Source: Auricularia sp. M13 (Eukaryota; Basidiomycota; Agaricomycetes; Auriculariales; Auriculariaceae). Taken from it: a stretch of 64,000 nt of DNA. Shown here piece after piece: positions 38,657 through 49,239 of this stretch (positions within the stretch are counted from its first letter, which is position 1; every line of letters starts with the position of its first letter). The position numbers were made by a program, and so were the translations under genes. The DNA is taken from contig CM073201.1 in assembly GCA_037042915.1 (NCBI GenBank), forward strand, positions 1,240,001-1,304,000, given 5' to 3'. The notes below the pieces were generated by a model. That model saw only the letters and a program-made list of their open reading frames with translations, did not search any database and was not told the origin of the DNA.

Positions 38657-41600
38657 CCTCAATCCAAGAGACTGCTCCCAGATTATGTAAAACAGAGATG
38701 TTCATTAGAATGCAACGTATACAAGGAACTAATAACGTAGCATTCTTCAAGTTGTATGTTTCCTGCCTCTTCAAGAGGCGGAGTCCTGCTATAGGCATTT
38801 CGGGTGCATATTATATCCATCCTAAACCGCGCAAGGCCGCGTACGCTGCTGCCTGTCTCGCAATGGCTTTATTAGCTCCATGGCCCACTCCTCGTTCCAC
38901 TCCGTGGACTGCGTGCGTCGTCAAAATTTAGGGGAATAAAGCTCGAAGCATGCCATCCAACATACTGTAGACGTGCGAGATCCACTGCGCCGCATTCCTC
39001 GGGCCCGTTGTCTGGTCCCACCATGACAGCGCATTGACCTGACCTTGCTGCGTCAAATAGTTGTGCAGCATGTTGGCGTAGTCGATCGAACGTGTGGCTG
39101 GAGCGAATGAGGATAAACATCCGGATTTAAGATTCGAACGAGTCTCGACGCACCCATGGTAGATCCTGGAGGGCTTGTATTGAAAACAGGCCAGCAGTGG
39201 TCACTGGCATTTATAGCCAGCATTGTCGACTTCGACGCAGTTCCGACTTGCGCCGCGTCTCAATAACGCCCCGCGAATTCCTGCTCATCAGCCGCTGGAC
39301 GGGCTCCTTTCGCACGGATACGCAAATAAAACTCGGATTCATGAATGGATCCTCCATGGGAGAGTCGTCGGGTAGTCTAAGCACCTGCGCAATGGACGGG
39401 AAAGGTTAGCAGACAGAGAAACCGGAGACAAAGGAGACCCTGTCGGTTCGTTATATGAGCGCTAAGTATTTCGAAAGACTGATCCAGGGCTGATATTAAT
39501 TATACGAGATTTTAGAGCTGAAATTTAGGTCACCTATCGCCCGTTGGGTGACCCGTTGTCGCTTCTCCGCGGCACGGGATTAGCCGGAGTGGCCGAGGAA
39601 GCTCGCATGAGGTTGATGTAGCACCATGAAAGCAGTCAGAGGCCAACGCCTTGGAAGAACCCGCATCTCTTTGTTGTGCGCATGCGTTGTGGCTACATCA
39701 GTTCTTCGTGACAGCTGCCGGAATACCTCGTTAACGAATCTTGAAGTAGTGTTGTGGACGAAGTCAGGCAGACGTAATTCGATCCGTCGTATAAGAGTTA
39801 CACCATAATTTAAGCAGATGCATTAAGGGCCAAGGTCTCCAGTACCGTGAGCCTTAAAATGCGTAGTCGTATGTAGAAGCTTTTAGAAAGAGAAACGATT
39901 ACACATCATAACCGAGGTTTAGAAGGGCCATCCGGGCAGCCTCGCGCTTCGCAGTCGACTTTTTGCGTGAAGTACCCCTTCCATATTCAACGTCGTTGAC
40001 TGAAAATTGAAAATGAGCTTATCATTCACTGCGAAGTGTGGCAGGAGGTCCGAGGAGCGTGCGGAAAGCGTAGACCGTCCACAAAGGCGAATGCAACGGT
40101 CCCGCCGAAGCATGCTTCCAGTATAGAGAGTTTGTCCGGCCGATGCCTTGAAAGACGTTGTTGAGAATGAGCACGTAGTCTGGTGCTGGGGTGACTGCTT
40201 GGGCATCAGAGCAAAATCCCGTGTCCCGGTTCAAGCCCACCCATGGTGACAATTAGCGATCGAGCGCGGGGAAATAGAGAACTTCGGGAAAGTTGAGAAG
40301 CGGAATTGACAGAAGGCGTATGGGTTCCTGCTGTTACAACTCCTCTTCCGACATTTTATGGGTTTCGAGAGAGTCTTGAATTGCCGCATCGGCGACCTCT
40401 AGCGTCAGGGATTCAGTCCGTCTGCGCGTGCAGCTCAACTGGACCCACGGGTCTTCTCCACGGACTTGGTGCATCCCCGAAGCATATCGCACCGTAGTCT
40501 GTGCCGCGGAGATACCCTATGCGGTTGTCTGCCGTAGAGTAGAAGGAAGTTCCAAGAACTGGGGGCTTCTTCCGTAACCATAATGGTCGGAATTGATTCT
40601 TCACGCTGCAACAGCGAACGCCCCCCCAGCCCCTGCGCGCAGCTGCGCAGGACTGGTCGCGGAGTCACTCAGACCGCGCGAAATAGCAGAAAGCTGCTCC
40701 CATTACCCTACCCCTCGCCGCCGCGAAGATGCCGCACCGCCTCTCCTGTTATGTACACAGAGGCCCATCGCGCAGTACGGATCTACAGTAGCTTGCTGGT
40801 TGGTACAGGCAAACGCTTTGAGCAGCACGTGGAAAAGAAAATAAGATCGAAGCCCTCGCCGCCGCGCGCTGAGGCTGAGCTGCGTTCCACGTAAGCCTGA
40901 AAGACGCCGTCGTCGCCCTCCCCTGCCGTGCGCCAATAAATAGCCGAAGCCACACGGCCGATCTAGACGACGAATAGCACCGCAAGTCGAGCAGGTCGTG
41001 GGCAGCACGTCGTGCAGGCGGCCTGCACCCAGAATCAACCGGCCGGCCTTGGACCGGAATTTAGAGTTCCGGATACAGCTGGGAGAATATGCGGAGAACT
41101 TGCGCGAGCCTCTGGCTGGCGCAGTAGGAGCAGCGCGCCTTGACGGGCAGCTCCCCGAACACAAGTGCAATATCCGGATAGAACTATTTCCCTCTCAGCT
41201 AGATCAGGTCTAAAATGGAATTCACATACCACGGTGCAAAATCGGCACTCGCAAGCAAAGTTGGGACCAGAGGCAAGGCATGTCGGGGAGATGCACGGAA
41301 CGAACACGGTAGGCTCGATCGGGAACATTACGTAGCACAGGCACATCAAGCGCGTCCGCTGCCTGTAATATCCACCGGTTAATCCCGCTCGTCCCGCTCC
41401 TCCCATCAGACCATCAGGAGCCACTCACTTAAGTAGCCGGCACATCGAGGCAAGGCGGGTGAAAGGCGATGACGCCGAGTACGGACTGGAAGACTGAGTC
41501 AAAGCAGGAGGTACTGAGGGACGCTACGGGTAGCTTCCTCCCTCCTTTATACCCTGCAGTGAAGCAGCCCCCGTGTCCAGCCAAGGAACCACCTGGCCAG

Positions 41601-41737
41601 ATCGTCGCAAGATCCTCGATGAATACTGCGACGATCCCAGTAATCGAACAGTGGCAAAAATATATTGCACGTCAGCGCCCACGGCGAAATTCCACACGTC
41701 AAGTGTAGCGCTCAACACACCTTTCCTCTCAGCCAGC
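38657..41737. other. Transposon-flanking stretch with gene fragments only
   Basis: No complete gene found in about 3 kb. Protein-like pieces on the minus strand include 38930-39080 (SIDYANMLHNYLTQQ, VNALSWWDQ, ending in a stop), reminiscent of C-terminal parts of fungal secreted glycosidases, and 40020-40250 (DYVLILNNVFQGIGRTNSLY). A third at about 41060-41330 has paired Cys (PNFACECRFC, ARCSYCASQRLAQV). None forms a convincing exon series. They may be decayed genes or exons of a gene I failed to assemble. Confidence 0.4.
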
Positions 41738-42289
41738 ATGCTCGCCGCCGACGACTGCAGTCCCGGAGCCCTACCTGCCACAGCGCCAACGAGGGAGGAA
41801 GAGGAGACGCATGAGGTCCCCCAGTGTTGTGTCGCCGAAGCCTGGCTTGTACGGCGAAGCATACGCGCCCGCAAGGCAATGCACACCTCGCGCATTCCGA
41901 CGCCGCCCGCACTGCGACAGGCGACGAGCGTCACACCGCCCCTCACTGCTATCACGCCCGCGACGGGGAATGAGATTGAGCAGGAGAGCACCACGGATAT
42001 TCCCGGCATCATTGATGAGGCCCAGGAACCCGCCCAAGATCATCAGCAATACCCCCCCGCGCTGGAGCCACCGAACCAGCCCAAAGCGAGGGTTTACCCG
42101 AAGCTGCGCTGCCACGGAGGCTGCGAGAAGGAATTTCGCCACTGGCAATCGCGCTCGCGACACTGGGGAAAGTATCCGGGCTGCGAAAAGCGCCACGCAG
42201 TCGCCATCGAAGGCACCAGCGAGGAGAAGAGCTACCGCACGAGATTATCGAGGCGAGAGCGTGCGAGCGCAAGACCTACGGCTCCGTGA
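41738..42289 (+). CDS. Hypothetical protein with a single zinc-finger-like motif
   Basis: Open frame from the ATG of MLAADDCSPGALPATAP; 183 aa. The first two thirds are Pro/Thr/Glu-rich and low in complexity. Near the end is LRCHGGCEKEFRHWQSRSRH followed by WGKYPGC, a CX3C...H...C arrangement like a degenerate C2H2 finger. The terminus is basic. No intron needed. It lies just upstream of the LINE and could be a transposon leftover or a host gene; I do not recognise it. Confidence 0.45.
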   Translation: MLAADDCSPGALPATAPTREEEETHEVPQCCVAEAWLVRRSIRARKAMHTSRIPTPPALRQATSVTPPLTAITPATGNEIEQESTTDIPGIIDEAQEPAQDHQQYPPALEPPNQPKARVYPKLRCHGGCEKEFRHWQSRSRHWGKYPGCEKRHAVAIEGTSEEKSYRTRLSRRERASARPTAP

Positions 42290-43146
42290 CCCCCCCGAAG
42301 TCCCATGTACGATATCCTATCACGTCGTGCTGCTGATGGAACAGCTGCTCACGGCGCCCGATTGGCCATCTCTTGAGAATCACAAGCCCTCGCCCCCACC
42401 CTTTACAAGTAAAAACGGGCAGCGCGATGAATACGTTCGCCTTGTCCATTGTCACGGCCCCTCTATGTGCACAACCCAGAGCGCCTTCGAGCGCCCAGAG
42501 AGTCTCCGGGTGCTTTCCACAGCTCCTGGCCTAGAGCCATGACGACACATGCACAGCCTCCGTGGCCGCCAAGCGAGCGCCCGTGCGGCCCCGAAGGGGC
42601 GTCTAATTTCCAACCCAGCTAAGTGACTAGTAGTCCTAATCGGCCCGCGCCCTCGAGCGGCCGCCTCTCACCCCGTCGCGGCCGCCACCCTCTCCGCCGC
42701 CCAGGCAGAGCCTCCACGCCCATCGCCCCGCAAACCCGCCGGGAAGTGGCAGCCGACGCCAACAGCGCCTCTCCGCCAGGGCAGCATGACTCGCCGGCAA
42801 CGCGGCCAGACCCGCGAACTCATCTGCGTCGAGCGCGTAATGTGGTACGCCCTGGCACGACACGCATTGAGTTCACTCACCGTGTGGATCAGCGCGACCT
42901 TGGCAGATCGCTGCCAGACGCCTGCGAGAGAGTGGCGCTGCCGACAGTCGGTTCGCAGCCCTCGAACTGGCAGGTACGCACGATCGGACAGCCGCCAGCA
43001 GGCCACGCCTCACCCTAAATTCGCTCCCATACAGCGCGCGTAGTCAGCGCCGTCGCGGTCACTTATACGAGCTGTTGGCGGCACCGTAACCTCCTCCTTT
43101 CCCCCCTGCTTCTCCCGCGTCCCCAGCCTCTACCGCCCTCTACCTC

Positions 43147-46088
43147 ATGCAAAACGACGACCAGGCCGCCGACCACGTGTCGCCTGACCCGCCGACGCTG
43201 CACGCCCAAGTGCTGCGAACCGCGGGCTCAGATGGCGAGGCCGACGCCGCCACTCCACCGCTCGCCGCTGACGAGGACATCACGGCCACACCGCTCCCGC
43301 TGCCCGAGCAGGATCCCGGCCTGTCGACACGCACGCGGGTGCCGCTCAGTGCCTCGTCCGTCAGCTCGACTGCGGCCCAGCCGAGTCGTACCCCCGCCCG
43401 TCCAATGGACAACAAAAAACGCGACCTACCGCCTACTCCAAGCGATGAAGCCGCGCAGCGCACCAGGCAGGCCACCCTCGCCAACCAATGGGTGGAAAAG
43501 TCGAAGTCCATCGCCCTCTCTGCGGGCCGCGGCACGATGGACGAGGGCCTCGCGGCCAGAGCCGCGATCGCGGCAGCATCATCGACCGCAGTGCTCCAAC
43601 ACGCGAGCGAAGCCCTCGACGAGAGCATCGAGGATGCCGCCCTGCAGGAAGAATGGCCCATGGTACGCTAGCGTCTCTGCCCCCACGGCCTCCGACTCAT
43701 ATGCGTCCCCAGCCGGGCCATGGCCCCTCCGGACGCGCCGCAGCCCGCGGACAGTCTGCCCCCGCGAGCGGAGGAGCCGCTCCCGCGCCCGGACCGACCT
43801 TGGTAGCCCACCAGCCAAGCTGGGCCCACGCGGTGACGCACCCCAAGGTCAACTCGAAGAAAATGCTCACGGCGCTGCCAACAACCAAGTCGCAGGCGGC
43901 GCAAGCTATCGCGAATGCCGCGGCAAACGCTGCCCAACCGCAGCACACACTCAGTGTTGGGCTGCCCAAAATCGGCACGTGGGCAATTAAAGTACGCGCC
44001 AGCGCCCACTCTCCGAGGACGCGCACTAACCCTACCCAGTCTGGCGGGACAAAAAAGAAGGCCCCCCCTCTGGCAGCGCACGACCACGCGTGGAACCCGG
44101 CCCCTCCCCCGCTCCCCGCACGCCTGCAGACCTCCCAGTCCGAGGCACCGTCTATGCCCGCGGACCGCGACGAACGCACGGATGGCGGCGGATCAGCCGA
44201 CATGGAGATCTCAAGCCGCTCGTCGCGCGCCATCCAGCGCCCCGTTATCGACACCGCCTTCCGACTCGCACTCCCAGGCCCCTCGCCCCCTCACCGACAC
44301 GCTCAGGTGCGCGCTGCCGACGACGAGAGCGAGGACGAAGGCGGCGGCGGCGAGGAATCGCCCTGCGAAGGGCCAAGTAGACGCGCGATGCAATTTCGCG
44401 CTGCATCACGTGGTGCACAGGCCCCCCCGCTCCGCCTGCCGGGCGGGGGCAGCGCCCCGCCCTCGCCTGCCGACCAAGACGAGCCCATGGCGGACGAAGA
44501 ACCAGCCGGCGACGCCGAGGCTGGCGAGGAGATGGCATCCAAACAGGAGGAAGACTTGTACGTCCCGGCAGCGCAACGTATCCTGCCGCCGTCCCCCTCG
44601 CCGTCTCCCCCCCCGCGCGCGCCGCCCCACAACGCAGGCATGGACGGCGAGGCGCCGCAAGCCACGCCAGCCGAGAAGGCAGCAGCGGCAGGAATTTCGC
44701 CGCTCATCGCCGACACGACCGTTCGGGCGGTTGCCCTCGGTCACCTCTGCGACATGAACGGCCACACCGACGACGGCCACCTCGCGGGCGTACCAGCCGA
44801 ACAACGCGCGCACTTCGACATGCTCGCGCAGGACGGCGAGCACATTCTCGTCGCCCGCATCCCGATGCCTGGGCTCCGCCGCCGCCAGAACGACCTCGTG
44901 ATTCAGCGCGCACAGCGCCGCTTCGAGCATAATTTAGACAGACTCAACATTCGGGGCATACACGCGCCGCTGCAGGTGGTGCTGGCATGCATACCGCCAG
45001 AGGACCCCAACCCCGACATCATCGACCTGACCTTCTTCATCCGCGGGGCGACGCTGGAGGTCAAGATGATGTTCATAAACGGCGGCCACTGGCTCATCGG
45101 CGCCTCCAAAGTCATGTTCTACCACCACCACGTTGCGCGCTCGGGCTACCTCATTTCGCTCAACGGCCTGAACGTCCCCGCCCAGGCACTTCACGCCTTG
45201 CCGGACATCGTCCGCCAGCACTGGGAGAAGGACAAGTACCTCGCCCTCCTGTTCACGTTGCTCTCGCCCGAGGAGGTAGAGGCAAATCGTGCCGCCCAAG
45301 AGAGCGACGTCGCCGAAGTCGTCGCCCGCAACGCCCAAGACGACGACACCGAGATCGTCGAATACAACGGCGATGGCCATTCAACCCCGCCACCGGAGCT
45401 GGAGGTCAAGCCCATCCTCTCGCCGCGCGACAACTTCTTCCGCTCGATATCGGTGGTGCCGGCGGAGGTGCGCCAGGACGGCGCGCCCATCATCATGCAC
45501 CACGTTTTCGCCGACACACGCGGGATCACTGACGAAATACATGGCACCATCCGCAAGGCGGTCGAGGGCCTACGCATCGTGCACTCGATCTACCAGTACG
45601 GGACCGCGAAGCAATGGAAGTGCCTCTGCTGCCGCTCGCGTACGCACCCCACCCGCGACTGCAAGTTGGCGCTACTTGACGCCATCGTGGCCGCAGTCGC
45701 CCCCACCAGCGCCACTGCTATCCCCACCCGCGAAGAATTCGACGCCCAGGAGCTCGCGGCTACTGCCCAGCCCGCGATGCCGCCGGGCATGCGCGGGCGC
45801 GCACGTGGCCGCGGCGGCAGGGCCCCCCCTCCGCCTCGCCGCAGATACGAGCATGAACCTCGTGCGCGCGACGGGTGGCGCAATGACGCGGGCTCGGAAG
45901 ACGAACGACAAGAGGGCCCGAGCACAGGCCGGCGCGGACGCCGACAAGGCCAACAATCGCAGCAACGTCGCGCGCGTGACCAGGACTGGGACGATGAGTA
46001 CCGCGAGCGCGGCAGAGGGCGCCAGGATCGCGGACGACGCAAGCCGCGCGCGAACGACCGCCGCCCCCAGGACGACCTAGACTACTAG
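43147..46088 (+). CDS. LINE ORF1, gag-like protein
   Basis: First frame 43147-43662 (MQNDDQAADHVSPDPP...), second frame about 43713-46088. The two join in phase if 43663-43712 is removed; that 50-nt segment begins GTACGC and ends CCCCAG. Otherwise a frameshift separates them. The N-terminal half is Pro/Ala/Ser-rich. The central fold has LTFFIRGATLEVKMMFINGG-like text, then HWLIGASKVMFYHHHVARSG and ALLFTLLSPEEVEANRAAQ. Near the end a CCHC-like knuckle, WKCLCCRSRTHPTRDCKL, suggests nucleic-acid binding. The C-terminus is a long Arg/Gly-rich basic tail. Composition and position before ORF2 fit a retrotransposon Gag. Confidence 0.78.
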
Positions 46089-46795
46089 AAGACGAGCGCA
46101 GCGCGCGCCTCTTCCCCCCCCCCCTCCCCCATTCGTATCTCCCACGTCGATTTCGTACGCGAAGTGCTCTTCTCTTTCCCCCCGAGCACTCCTCTCTCCC
46201 CTTTCCTCGCTACCGCCCCCTCCCCGCCCCCTTCCACAACCAAGCACCTCTCGACGCAGCACGCTTATCACGCGAGCACGCGCCACTTTCTTGTCACCGC
46301 ACATCTCGCCCCCCATACGCGGCCAACGTCGCTCTTCTTGCCCAATGCTGCTCTTCTTGCCCCCGCCGGCCGAATGGTCTTTAACCCCGATCGCACCGCC
46401 GCGCCCATCCTCTTGTTCGCTGGCCATGAAAATACGCCCCATTGTGCGCACTCTGTGTAATTACGCCAATAATAGCGCGGCCCTTGATAGCGAACCATGC
46501 CACGTCGAGGAACCGGGTCCTCCGCGGTTGCTCCTCTGAAAAGCAACCACCAGGGCTTAGCATTATCCCAAAGCGATGCCCCGAGTCTCGTGTAATATAC
46601 TGCCCGAACAGGAAGCGAGACACGGGAGCGGCGGCCTGTTGAGGCCTCGGACGTGCCGCGCGGAGACGCTGAAGTCTCGCAGCACGGCTACGCGACCCCG
46701 AGTGCTGTGTAGCCTTGTGCGAGACATTGTCCGGCGTGCTGGCCGCTAGCCAGCTGTGTCTGACTTGGTGCGCTGACCAAGCACAGGCGAGATGA
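46089..46795. other. LINE inter-ORF segment
   Basis: Starts with a C-run (CCCCCCCCCC near 46114). No intact frame crosses it; the ORF2 frame is closed by a stop at 46793-46795. Short open pieces such as the one from ATGCCACGTCGAGG at 46497 are interrupted by stops, so the ORF2 5' end may be decayed or may start only after 46795. Confidence 0.5.
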
Positions 46796-46998
46796 ACAGC
46801 GCAAAACGACGATATCATTACCTCTCCCCAAACGGAATTCACTAACAGGTCTGGTCCTCCGACTCCTCTGAGCGGAGCCGGCCACGGTACGTCCACGCCG
46901 CGTGCCGGCGATGAAGCTCGAGGTTTCACGGACAGTGGACAATACGATGCGGAGAATGGGTCGCTGCGCCGAGGCGCGACGCAACTCCAACCGCTCGC
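46796..46998 (+). pseudogene. LINE ORF2, 5' part cut off by the LTR element
   Basis: Open in the ORF2 frame from just after the stop at 46793 to the LTR insertion point, where the 5-bp duplication CTCGC (46994-46998) begins. If the 4.2-kb insertion and one CTCGC are disregarded, this frame is continuous with 51213 onward. It has no in-frame ATG that I see. Low-complexity residues only. Confidence 0.7.
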
Positions 46999-47479
46999 TG
47001 TTGCGGTCTTTGTCGGGTCCCTCCTCCCCCGCTGTTTCATTTCGCCGTCCCGTGGCCCTCGCACCTCGTCCGGGCGCCCCAAACTCCTTGCGCCCGGCCC
47101 CGCGGCCCTTTCGTCGGCGCGACCAAGCGGTCTCTCCGCTCGGCGAGTATCTCGGTCTCTTCCCAGGAGAAGGGTACTATGACAGGATGTTTCTGGTTTG
47201 GTTGGGCTCTATTTATCCCGGGTTTCCTGTCTCGCCGACGACGCCCCGGCGGTCTCTTTCGGCCTGATCTGTGGCGCCCGCGTGACAACCGGTCGGTGGC
47301 GCAATTGGTCCGCGAGGCCCCCCGGCCTTGCTTCCGTAGTATATATATCTGGGCCGTCGCCCCTCTTGTACCTTAGGTTTGGTCTGGTCTATCATACCGC
47401 TTATCCGCGTCTCCCTCTCCCCACTCATCCCTTCCCCTCGGGCGTCGTCTCGGAGAGTGATATAGCAGTCACCGTGACA
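46999..47479 (+). repeat. 5' LTR (481 bp)
   Basis: Starts TGTTGCGGTC, ends CACCGTGACA. Contains a TATA element at 47340-47348 and the sequence TAGGTTTGGTCT at 47374-47385, complementary to the primer-binding site outside it. Confidence 0.92.
47340..47348 (+). promoter_or_regulatory. LTR TATA box
   Basis: TATATATAT about 30 bp upstream of TAGGTTTGGTCT (47374), the predicted RNA 5' end under self-priming. Confidence 0.6.
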
Positions 47480-47481
47480 TA

Positions 47482-47493
47482 AGACCAAACCTA
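47482..47493 (+). other. Self-priming primer-binding site
   Basis: AGACCAAACCTA lies 2 bp after the 5' LTR. It is a perfect 12-nt complement of TAGGTTTGGTCT at 47374-47385 inside the LTR. In Tf1/sushi-type chromoviruses the 5' end of the RNA folds back on the primer-binding site and serves as its own primer. The spacing from the TATA box fits a transcript starting at about 47374. Confidence 0.75.
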
Positions 47494-48151
47494 CCCTCCC
47501 TCCCGACGCTCGAGATCCCCATACCCCTTACTCACCACCCTTCCAATCCGGGCAAACCGTTCGGTCGGCGTTGCTCGGTCCAGGAAGGAATCCGACCCCT
47601 CGGACCGGCTAGGGACCCCTCGCGTCGACGAGGACCCGTCGCGACCGCCGCGCCCACTCATCGGCCCACCAGGACCCTGCAGGACCCACCCTCCGGACGC
47701 CGAGCCTTGCCCACTGGCCTTCTGGTCAGGCACTCAGCCAACGAGGACCCCTCCAGACCCATACGGTCGTCAAATCCAAAGCTCATTCCATCACCGGCTC
47801 CTGATCTCCCCTCTTCATCAGAGCCAGGTCATCCGCGGCGAGACCACCCCCCACAAGCCCTACTCGCCGAACGCGCGCTGCTGCGTCCCCACCCCTCGGT
47901 CAACCTCTAAACCTCCCACGGCCGACCCCTCTCTCCAGAACCTCACCCTCCGCGCATCCCGAGAGCAAGTTCCCCCCCCCGTGGTGCGCGCGGCGCATTC
48001 ACATCATCTTCCTCGGATCGTGACCCCCATCATCCCCACGCATCAACGCTTACGACACATATACCATATAATCCGGATCGGCCGCCAGACCGACGCCTCT
48101 TTCCCCCCTTTTCCCCGACACGCCCCTTTGTTCGGACCGAACGCTCACAAA

Positions 48152-48943
48152 ATGTCCCAGTACGACGAGACCATAGTTAACCCTCAATACATACCGGCGG
48201 CAGTCCTGGACCACCGCGTACACCGAGGAGTTCCTCAGTATCTCGTCCAATGGATGGGCTTTCCCCCCGAGGACGCTAGCTGGCAACTGGCCGCCGACCT
48301 GGACGGAACCGGACTCGTGGAGGAGTACCACGCCGAACCACCGGAGCCAAATGAGGACCAAGGCGCCGCACAGGACCTGGACCAGGATGCGGACATGGAC
48401 CTAGGCGAGCACTTTGGCGACGGATCCCAAGAGCTGTTCGGCGAATCACCCATCAGCACCGGCGAGTCACCTCCCGCCGCCGACGAGTCGTCCGAGCTTG
48501 AGGACGCGCGCCCGGCCACACCTCCGCTGGGGCTCATCCCCCTTCGCGCTCGTATCCGGTCGCCGGACCCGGACGACACCCGGCTCGACATCGCCATGCT
48601 CGTGGCCCCTCCCCAACCGTTCTTCTGGATGCTAGACTGCTTCACTCACTACGGCCGCTTCACTGCCCCGAGACATCTCCCGCTCGATATCTCGCGTTAC
48701 TGGGTACTCCCGACCGTCGTGCGCAATGACCGAGGCCGACGGGCTCGCACCGAGCTAGTGGTCTTCTCGTTCCCACCCCGCCTCGGCCCTCATCTCATCA
48801 CGTCGCCTACGACGGAACGAGCCCTCCAGGTCGTTCGGCTTACGGCGTGCCTTGTCTGGGACGTCCGCGAATATCGTGCCACGTACGCCGACGACGCCCT
48901 GGTCCTGCGGATCGCGTCCCCCGGCCCGGCCCACCGTCTTTGA
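48152..48943 (+). CDS. Stand-alone chromodomain protein of the LTR element
   Basis: 264 aa from a true ATG. Residues about 8-55 form a chromodomain: IVNPQYIPAAVLDHRVHRGV, then PQYLVQWMGFPPEDASWQLA. The aromatic/QW-x-GF-x-x-x-D-x-SW pattern is that of retroelement chromodomains, which follow the integrase in chromoviruses and steer integration to histone marks. An acidic Pro/Ser-rich linker follows, then a folded-looking segment (PQPFFWMLDCFTHYGRFTAP, RHLPLDISRYWVLPTVV). No integrase or RT is fused to it. In function it could target an integration complex supplied in trans; this is inference. Confidence 0.75.
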   Translation: MSQYDETIVNPQYIPAAVLDHRVHRGVPQYLVQWMGFPPEDASWQLAADLDGTGLVEEYHAEPPEPNEDQGAAQDLDQDADMDLGEHFGDGSQELFGESPISTGESPPAADESSELEDARPATPPLGLIPLRARIRSPDPDDTRLDIAMLVAPPQPFFWMLDCFTHYGRFTAPRHLPLDISRYWVLPTVVRNDRGRRARTELVVFSFPPRLGPHLITSPTTERALQVVRLTACLVWDVREYRATYADDALVLRIASPGPAHRL

Positions 48944-49239
48944 ACGCTCCGGACGGTCGCCCCTGCCTTGTACAGCAGCACGCTTTGCGAAGCTGAAACC
49001 GCCCTTCTTTGTCGATATCTACTGGCGTACAGGTGACGCCACCCGTCGTTCCCTCCCCCTCGGCGACCGTGCCCAGAATCGGACCCTACCTCGGTCGGAC
49101 GCCGCTTCGGTCGGATGCTCTCCACAGTCACGGTCCCGGTCGTTTCTCATACCCCGTATTTATGCTCGTCTTTCCGCCTCTCTATTTACATATTTTACGA
49201 GCCTCCACACCACTACCCAAATCATACCCGGACACGGTC

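Noticed and set aside
39581-39650. tRNA-like start GCCGGAGTGGCCGAGG
   Set aside because: It resembles the D-arm side of a Ser/Leu tRNA, but no anticodon stem, TTCGA loop or matching acceptor end follows.
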